A stretch of 11,546 nucleotides of DNA from Spirochaetaceae bacterium (lineage in GTDB: Bacteria > Spirochaetota > Spirochaetia > Sphaerochaetales > Sphaerochaetaceae): assembly GCA_003454065.1 (NCBI GenBank), contig DMKZ01000111.1, forward strand, positions 1 through 11,546, given 5' to 3'. This document shows, one piece after another, positions 7,084-11,546 of the stretch. How positions within the stretch are numbered: the stretch's first letter is position 1; each line of letters opens with the position of its first letter. The notes beneath the pieces are model-generated. The model was given only the letters and a program-made list of their open reading frames with translations, was not told the DNA's origin and made no database searches. The position numbers were made by a program, and so were the translations under genes.

Positions 7084-7173
7084 CTATTTGCGCTTATGCC
7101 TGTTCTTTCTCAATTTTTTCTTTCTCTTGTGTGTGGCTATCTTATGCTTTTTTCTTTTTCTACCGCAAGGCAC
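7084..7173 (-). CDS. AURKAIP1/COX24-type mini ribosomal protein (29 aa)
   Basis: A GTG start at 7173 gives a 29-residue, very basic peptide beginning MPCGRKRKKHKIATHKRKK and ending LRKNRHKRK before TAG. This is the pattern of the short AURKAIP1/COX24-domain proteins, a family of tiny ribosome-associated proteins known from Bacteroidota, spirochaetes and others (established knowledge recalled by sequence resemblance). It is expected to bind the small ribosomal subunit. AAAGGAG (7190-7184) lies ten bases upstream of the GTG. Lys/Arg make up more than half of the peptide. The gene is too short for normal ORF calling and would be easily missed. It lies between aroB and the flavoprotein gene and may lead the operon. 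A TTGACA hexamer at 7236-7231 could be its -35 box, but no convincing -10 was found. Confidence 0.85.
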   Translation of the reverse strand: MPCGRKRKKHKIATHKRKKKLRKNRHKRK

Positions 7174-7183
7174 TTTTCACAAT

Positions 7184-7190
7184 CTCCTTT
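7184..7190 (-). promoter_or_regulatory. Ribosome binding site for the COX24-type gene
   Basis: AAAGGAG is a strong Shine-Dalgarno match ten bases before the GTG at 7173. It supports a translated small gene with a non-ATG start. Confidence 0.6.
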
Positions 7191-7232
7191 CCAACATACA
7201 GCGTTTAATTTTCCACTTTTTCCATTGATTTG

Positions 7233-8252
7233 TCAAACCGCTCGCCTATTGACAAACAGCGCTCTCAAATCGTCAGGTCGTTCCTTTCGAAATTCAAACG
7301 AGCCTATGCTCTCGACATGAACTGTGTTCAGGAAATCACCTTCTGACTTCTTATCCGACCCGATAAGCATCATCACGTCATTCGGATCAAAATCCGCCTT
7401 GCTTGGCAATCCGTATTTTTCCAAAACCGGCAGCAGGCGCCTCAGCACCGCATCGGAACACATGCACGCCATTCCTATCGCTACGCATTCGCCATGCAAA
7501 AGGCCGCCGCCAGACAACGACTCCACCGCATGGCCGATGGTATGCCCGAAATTCAGGACCTTCCTAAGTCACATTTCGAACGGGTCGGAAGCGACCACAT
7601 CGGCCTTGACGCGAAGCGATCTGACGATTATGTCGTCCAAATCATTCGAAATGTTCTCGGATCCCTCTATCAAGGCAAACAATTCGCCATCGCTAGTGAG
7701 ACCCATTTTGATGGCTTCCGCCAATCCTGCGGAAAGCTGGCGTCCGTCCAGCGTGCTCAAGACATTCGGATCTATAAGGACCGCAGAAGGAAATTTAAAT
7801 GCGCCTATTGAGTTCTTTACGCCCTTGAAATCGACTCCGCACTTGCCTCCTATCGAAGAATCGACTTGCGACAGAAGCGTCGTAGGCACATTGTAGAAAT
7901 CCACTCCCCTCATATACGAAGCCGCGGCAAAAGCCGCCAAATCACCTGCGACCCCCCCTCCGACAGCCACGACGGCGTCCTTTCTCGTGAATTTCTTCTC
8001 AAGCATGAACCCGAGCATTTCGGAATAGTTGTCGAGATTCTTGGACGCCTCGCCCTGTCTTATGACATACGCATATCCTGATGAGGATTGCGAAAGCGCC
8101 TTTCGAGCATATTCCGGCGGAACGCCATCATCCGTCACTACCAGAACCTTGCGCTTCAAATCGAATAGAGAACCGATGTCGTCCAGACACCCTCTTCGTA
8201 TAGTAATATCATACGCTATGTCGTTCTGCTTGGAGTCAATGCTTATCTTCAT
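7233..8252 (-). pseudogene. aroB: 3-dehydroquinate synthase, interrupted by an in-frame UGA at codon 228
   Basis: AroB converts DAHP to 3-dehydroquinate in the shikimate pathway, using NAD and a divalent metal. The single reading frame from ATG 8252 (AAGGTG five bases upstream) spans 339 codons, close to normal length. Dinucleotide-site features VVAVGGGVAGDL (94-105), NVPTTLLSQVDSSIGGK (121-137) and the metal ligand Glu in LAEAIKMG (about 179) lie before the stop. The ligand His residues in NFGHT (237) and LLHGE (253) lie after it. The frame reads DPFEM-UGA-LRKVLNFGHT, and in homologues this position is the conserved Gly of the D..E.G(L/I)R motif. A product ending at codon 227 would lack two metal ligands and be inactive, so activity needs readthrough or a corrected sequence. 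The second part ends at a UGA at 7235-7233. It may instead be a sequencing error (GGA read as TGA). Confidence 0.85.
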
Positions 8253-8271
8253 AGCCGCACCTTCGAAAGCC

Positions 8272-9360
8272 TCAGCTCCCTTCGGCATACGTTCCCGCCA
8301 ATTTGACTTCATCGCAAACCGTTTTCAGCTGTATCATGAGATCCGAACCCGCCTCGCCGAACGCATCGCCTTCAAGCTCCGCATAGAAATAGTATTTCCA
8401 CTTCCTGCTCTTCATGGGCCTGCTTCTGAGATTCCGCATATTGAAGCCGTTCGAGCCTATAATGTCCAAAGCCTTGGCAAGGCTTCCGACTTCATTCGCA
8501 ACGGAAAACACGATTATAAATCCATCCCCCGATTTTTTTCTGACATTCTTGTTCAGCACCCTTGAAAAGCAAGCGAAGCGAGTCGAATTGTTCCTTTCCG
8601 TATTGATTGCCTTCTCTAACACCTCAAGTCCATAAAGGCTTGCGGTCTCATAGCTGGCTATCGCTCCTATCGTCTTATCGTTTTTTTCGGCTACTTCCTG
8701 CGCGGCGACAGCAGTGTTGACCCTCTCGACCTGCTCATACCCATGTCTTGTTATGAATTCGGACGACTGGGCAAGAGCCTGCGGATGGCTGAACACCGTC
8801 CGTATGGATTCCTTCGTGGCTCCCTTGACTCCTAAAAGATTCTGCTCTATGTCGATGCTCATTATCCTGTTTATGAACAAATCGCCCGAATAGATCAGAT
8901 CCATGACCATGCCCACGTCTCCTGCAGTGCTGTTTTCTATCGGAAGCACTGCAACATCGCAATTCCCTTTCACGACTTCATCGTAAGACAACGAGAAATC
9001 AGGATATGAAACATACTCGGCATCCGGAAACATCTTATTTGCAGCAATATACGCGAAAGCGCCCGGCACACCCGTATAAGCCACGCGCATGCCCTGATTC
9101 AATCGCATCTGGTATGACACCGATTGCTTCATCAGACCTTTCATGAACAATGGGTAATACTCCTTGATCGTCTCGTCCTTTATATAAGCTGAATTATTCG
9201 CAATTACTTCCGCCTCCCGTTTCGCATCGATTATTCCAAGCCCATTCAGCTTCTTATATTCCGCAATCCTACCGGCCGCTTTCATCCTATCTTCGAAAAG
9301 CGCTGCGATTTGCCTATCCGCATCATCTATGGCCTGTCTGGCCTGCTCCATATCATTCAT
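8272..9360 (-). CDS. pheA: Bifunctional chorismate mutase/prephenate dehydratase (P-protein) with ACT domain
   Basis: This 362-residue enzyme takes chorismate to prephenate and then phenylpyruvate for phenylalanine synthesis. Residues 1-85 are an AroQ-type chorismate mutase (IDDADRQIAALFEDRM; IAEYKK; DAKREAEVI). Residues 92-268 are prephenate dehydratase (VAYTGVPGAFAY; VLPIENSTAG, 138-147; VFSHPQALAQ, 189-198; NNSTRF, 257-262, with the catalytic Thr). Residues 279-360 form a regulatory ACT domain with GSLAKAL (292-298) and LRSRP where relatives have ESRP, so phenylalanine binding may differ. The end LAGTYAEGS-UGA fits the family C-terminus and shows that UGA is a true stop here. The start is ATG 9360; GTG 9384 adds eight unneeded residues. 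There is no Shine-Dalgarno sequence. The gene is followed 19 bases later by aroB, giving an aromatic amino-acid pair. Confidence 0.9.
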   Translation of the reverse strand: MNDMEQARQAIDDADRQIAALFEDRMKAAGRIAEYKKLNGLGIIDAKREAEVIANNSAYIKDETIKEYYPLFMKGLMKQSVSYQMRLNQGMRVAYTGVPGAFAYIAANKMFPDAEYVSYPDFSLSYDEVVKGNCDVAVLPIENSTAGDVGMVMDLIYSGDLFINRIMSIDIEQNLLGVKGATKESIRTVFSHPQALAQSSEFITRHGYEQVERVNTAVAAQEVAEKNDKTIGAIASYETASLYGLEVLEKAINTERNNSTRFACFSRVLNKNVRKKSGDGFIIVFSVANEVGSLAKALDIIGSNGFNMRNLRSRPMKSRKWKYYFYAELEGDAFGEAGSDLMIQLKTVCDEVKLAGTYAEGS

Positions 9361-9367
9361 TCGAGAG

Positions 9368-9397
9368 ATTATAATACTTTTCACGAGGTTTTTTCAA
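9368..9397 (-). promoter_or_regulatory. Promoter abutting the pheA start codon
   Basis: On the minus strand there is TTGAAA (9397-9392), an 18-base spacer and TATAAT (9373-9368), followed after seven bases by the pheA ATG (9360). Transcription would begin at or within a few bases of the start codon, predicting a leaderless pheA mRNA. The same bases also form part of an open +1-frame tail of the upstream gene, so the promoter is not proven. Confidence 0.5.
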
Positions 9398-9446
9398 AAA
9401 GTCATAAACCACAGTCGCTGTCAGATATATGTCTTTGGTGTAGCCC

Positions 9447-10346
9447 TCATATTCGCAGGCTTCTTTCCAATCTATCCATCAGTCCTTCAAATCTGCTCTT
9501 TCCACCGTTTTTATTTTCATTATCAAAGAAATTCGTAGCAAATCGTCCGCACAACGCCATCACATGCGATATGAAGCTGCCTGTCGGCTTGAAAAACATC
9601 CGAATCGCAATGCTCATGGCGTAACCTGCCAGAACCAACGCAGTTCTTCTCAACGACAAGGCAAGCGCGCCTTGAGTGACCTTGAAGCCTGCAACGGAAG
9701 CAATCACCTCACCGGAATAGTTCAGCATATTCAAGAAAAACACCAACGATAGAGACACGGACACTCCCAAAAGCATCTTAGCCGAAAAACGATATTTATC
9801 CGATGGACCGTCATTGTCAGAAGAGGCAGGCAAGCTCTTAGAAGAATTGACGAAAAAAGCAGGAAACAGACGGTTTGAAGCAAATCCGGTCAAGGCACCC
9901 GTAAAATTGCCGAAAGCAATCAGAAGCGTCAGAATCCTATCCGATGAATTGCCGAAAACGAACCTCGAAAGCATCAGCGACTGCAAGACATTATATGAGA
10001 ACGATGAAACGACGGATATTCCGAAAAAACTCGCAAAACGAATATTGCGGCAGGCGAAAACCAAAGCGAATACCACGACATTGGATACGAACGAAATTGC
10101 GAAGAAAGGCGTCAGCAGGTTTGCTGAGAAAAAAGATGCCAGAATAAGCTTGCACAAGACAAGCAAAAAGAACTCGCCCGCCTTGAGCACTTTGCTGGCC
10201 ATAATCAAAGCGATGTTCGCAAAACCGTATCTGAGAAACGGAACAGGGTGCGGCAGAACATTCTCCGCAAATGTCAGAAAGAAGCAAAGTGCAAGCGAAT
10301 ACCGGAACTCGTCGGATGAAACAGCTTTCATACCTAATGCTTTCAT
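9447..10346 (-). CDS. Gx transporter-family membrane protein with CbiQ-like C-terminal half
   Basis: This integral membrane protein has 299 residues. The N-terminal half (about 15-160) has the pattern of Gx transporter proteins, also called heptaprenyl diphosphate synthase component I (PF07456): AENVLPHPVPFLRYGFANIA (27-46) and several hydrophobic segments. A hydrophilic Ser/Asp stretch (168-187) leads to a second hydrophobic part (189-250) whose KVTQGALALSLRRTALVLAG (222-241) recalls energy-coupling-factor T components. A small-molecule or prenyl-related transport role is possible but unproven. The ATG at 10346 was chosen because it follows the predicted transcript start and GGAG upstream, though the spacing of 13 bases is long; 10331 is the alternative. 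The UGA at 9449-9447 is followed in the +1 frame by 31 coding-like codons that end overlapping the pheA start. Confidence 0.75.
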   Translation of the reverse strand: MKALGMKAVSSDEFRYSLALCFFLTFAENVLPHPVPFLRYGFANIALIMASKVLKAGEFFLLVLCKLILASFFSANLLTPFFAISFVSNVVVFALVFACRNIRFASFFGISVVSSFSYNVLQSLMLSRFVFGNSSDRILTLLIAFGNFTGALTGFASNRLFPAFFVNSSKSLPASSDNDGPSDKYRFSAKMLLGVSVSLSLVFFLNMLNYSGEVIASVAGFKVTQGALALSLRRTALVLAGYAMSIAIRMFFKPTGSFISHVMALCGRFATNFFDNENKNGGKSRFEGLMDRLERSLRI

Positions 10347-10372
10347 GCCTATTGGCAGTCTCCTATCCGTAT

Positions 10373-10401
10373 ATTCTAATCGACGCTGCATTGTCTTGCA
10401 A
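10373..10401 (-). promoter_or_regulatory. Promoter for the Gx-family gene
   Basis: On the minus strand there is TTGCAA (10401-10396), a 17-base spacer and TAGAAT (10378-10373). The predicted start is near 10366, about 20 bases before the ATG at 10346, and the leader carries AGGAG. Its -35 box touches that of the divergent hexokinase promoter. Confidence 0.5.
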
Positions 10402-10418
10402 ATCATTGGAAATATAAT
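10391..10418 (+). promoter_or_regulatory. Promoter for the hexokinase gene, overlapping the divergent one
   Basis: There is TTGTCT (10391-10396), a 16-base spacer and a consensus TATAAT (10413-10418). The ATG at 10431 is only 12 bases past the -10 box, so the leader would be about five to seven bases, too short for a Shine-Dalgarno site; none is seen. The two divergent promoters share position 10396. Confidence 0.5.
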
Positions 10419-10430
10419 ATGATATTTGTA

Positions 10431-11546
10431 ATGAACATACTTGAATGCATATCCGGAAAGGAAGAATTCACTCCCGACGATGCCGAAAGGCTTTTGGATG
10501 GGATGCTTAAAAGGACTTACTCGCCGACTGACCTATCGGAATCCGATGAACGAAACCCGTTCATGTTGGAATCATTCGTCGATTTCAGCAAAACATCCCG
10601 ATCCGCAAGCGCGATTTGCTTGGATATAGGCGGAACCAACATAAGGTCGGCGAAGGCTTCCTTTGACAAGAACGGAGAAGCGATTCTTCAAGGCTGCATT
10701 TCGGAGCGTATCGGCAAGGACATAGACTCATTCGATAAGCTGATAGAGGAAATGGCACGCAGGGTCAGGCTAACAAATGGCGCGAAAAACGATTTGCCGG
10801 ACATCCGCATTTGCTTTTCGCATCCTTTCAAAAGCATCGAAAACGGCGATGCTGAAATCATTTTCCTTTCAAAGGATACGGGAATAAGAGGCGCTGAAGG
10901 CAAAATCATCGGGAAACCCCTCAGACAGGCATTGGGAAGCGATCTGAAAGGAAGCATCAAAATCATAAACGACACCGTAGCTTCGCTCATCCACGCGAAA
11001 TATGCGCTTGCCGAATTCGATTTCGGAAATGCTCTCGTCTATGGAGTGGTCGTGGGAACCGGAACTAACATAGCGCTATGCAGAGACGGAAAAGAAATAG
11101 TGAATACGGAAATCGGTCAATTCCCAATCATCCTTGAAAGCGACGGGAACTCAAAAGCGGTATTCGAGCACATCACAGGCGGCAAATACATTTGCAGGAC
11201 AATTAGAAAAGCCCTTCGAGGAAACCGACTCGTTGATTCGGCGAAAACGGCGGAAGAATTGGGTGAAATCGCTGTCAGAAACTCAATCGAATCGATAGAA
11301 ATCAGAAACGCCATAGAAAACGCTGCAAGAATCGAGGCCGCTTGCCTTGGGGCAATCATCCGATACCAGATGCGAATCGAAAGCAAATGCCGCGCTGTCG
11401 CAAGCATAGGCGGTTCAATCTATGAAAAGCTGCCTTTCTTCAAAGAAGCCTTCGATGAAAAAATAGGGAAAATAGCGAAAGACCTGAATTGTGAAATGCT
11501 TTTGTCGATGACAAGCGGCTATTCCAATCTGATTGCCGCCGCAATG
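10431..11546 (+). CDS. Eukaryotic-type hexokinase family sugar kinase (3' end cut by window)
   Basis: The 372 residues present (no stop reached) match the classical hexokinase family, which phosphorylates glucose or related hexoses with ATP in the cytoplasm. Phosphate-binding motif CLDIGGTNIRS is at 63-73. The sugar-side region is ICFSHPFKS (127-135), IINDTVASL (178-186) carries the catalytic Asp181, GVVVGTGTNIAL (205-216) is the GTGTN motif, NTEIGQF (225-231) holds the glucose-binding Glu, and a C-terminal ASIGGSIYEKLPFF (324-337) matches the nucleotide region. FSHP stands where relatives have FSFP, and IGGSIY replaces the usual DGSVY. The ATG at 10431 gives an N-terminal helix region of normal length. 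It is transcribed away from the Gx-family gene. Hexokinases of this type are scattered in bacteria, including spirochaetes. It differs from ROK kinases, which have a CXCGXXGC zinc motif not seen here. Confidence 0.85.
   Translation, partial: MNILECISGKEEFTPDDAERLLDGMLKRTYSPTDLSESDERNPFMLESFVDFSKTSRSASAICLDIGGTNIRSAKASFDKNGEAILQGCISERIGKDIDSFDKLIEEMARRVRLTNGAKNDLPDIRICFSHPFKSIENGDAEIIFLSKDTGIRGAEGKIIGKPLRQALGSDLKGSIKIINDTVASLIHAKYALAEFDFGNALVYGVVVGTGTNIALCRDGKEIVNTEIGQFPIILESDGNSKAVFEHITGGKYICRTIRKALRGNRLVDSAKTAEELGEIAVRNSIESIEIRNAIENAARIEAACLGAIIRYQMRIESKCRAVASIGGSIYEKLPFFKEAFDEKIGKIAKDLNCEMLLSMTSGYSNLIAAAM

Noticed and set aside
8272..8274. Genome-wide genetic code 25 (UGA = glycine), suggested by aroB and the lipoprotein
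   Set aside because: pheA ends at UGA exactly where the ACT domain normally ends. Reading UGA as sense would carry it about 170 codons through aroB in the wrong frame. UGA also forms the ATGA stop-start overlaps in the operon. The gene content (aromatic biosynthesis, RecN, ABC permease) does not suit Absconditabacteria or Gracilibacteria.
8253..8312. Longer AroB start at 8312 or a PheA-AroB fusion by +1 shift at the pheA UGA
   Set aside because: The ATG at 8252 has a good AAGGTG site and matches the family N-terminus. The open frame upstream overlaps the conserved end of pheA and is most likely chance.
10688..11407. Minus-strand open frames opposite the hexokinase
   Set aside because: They are shadows of the strongly conserved plus-strand hexokinase frame.
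1..11546. tRNA, rRNA, CRISPR array, insertion sequence or riboswitch
   Set aside because: I saw no cloverleaf-like segment, regularly spaced repeat, transposase motif or terminal repeat, and intergenic gaps are mostly under 120 bases. A covariance-model scan could not be run.

Overview
The window is 11.5 kb of bacterial chromosome. All recognisable genes from position 1 to about 10,350 lie on the minus strand. One gene, cut by the window end, diverges on the plus strand from 10,431. The best taxonomic guess is a spirochaete (Treponema/Sphaerochaeta-like), and this is inference. It rests on a Gx-type membrane protein with an extended C-terminus, a eukaryotic-type hexokinase, a COX24-like mini ribosomal protein and a BMP-type nucleoside permease. 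Promoters look like -35/-10 sigma70 sites and several genes have AAGGTG(G) ribosome binding sites. Both argue against Bacteroidota, which otherwise share some of these families.

Layout, read along the minus strand from high to low coordinates: (i) a divergent promoter region (10,350-10,430) serves a hexokinase-family sugar kinase (+) and a Gx/CbiQ-like membrane protein (-). (ii) Aromatic amino-acid genes follow: a chorismate mutase-prephenate dehydratase with ACT domain (pheA), then 3-dehydroquinate synthase (aroB). aroB is interrupted by an in-frame UGA exactly where the family has a conserved glycine. (iii) A 29-residue, Lys/Arg-rich AURKAIP1/COX24-type ribosomal protein gene lies at 7084-7173. 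(iv) A tightly packed operon contains a large winged-helix/ferredoxin/GltD-like flavoprotein, a ModE-type HTH regulator, a RecN-like SMC-type ATPase and an orphan ABC ATPase, with 4-base ATGA overlaps at two junctions. (v) A promoter drives a secreted lipoprotein whose reading frame breaks at a seven-T run and continues, with one further UGA, in the -1 frame. (vi) A separate promoter drives the first part of a BMP/nucleoside-type ABC permease that runs off the left edge.

No mobile element, CRISPR array, tRNA or rRNA was seen. The unusual signal is recoding-like damage clustered in a short stretch: a UGA inside aroB at a Gly position, a U_UUU_UUU slippery heptamer plus UGA in the lipoprotein, and coding-like +1-frame tails after the terminal UGA of two genes. 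Genome-wide reassignment of UGA to glycine was considered and rejected, because pheA clearly terminates at UGA. Nonsense/indel mutation, assembly error, or local readthrough and frameshifting remain open.
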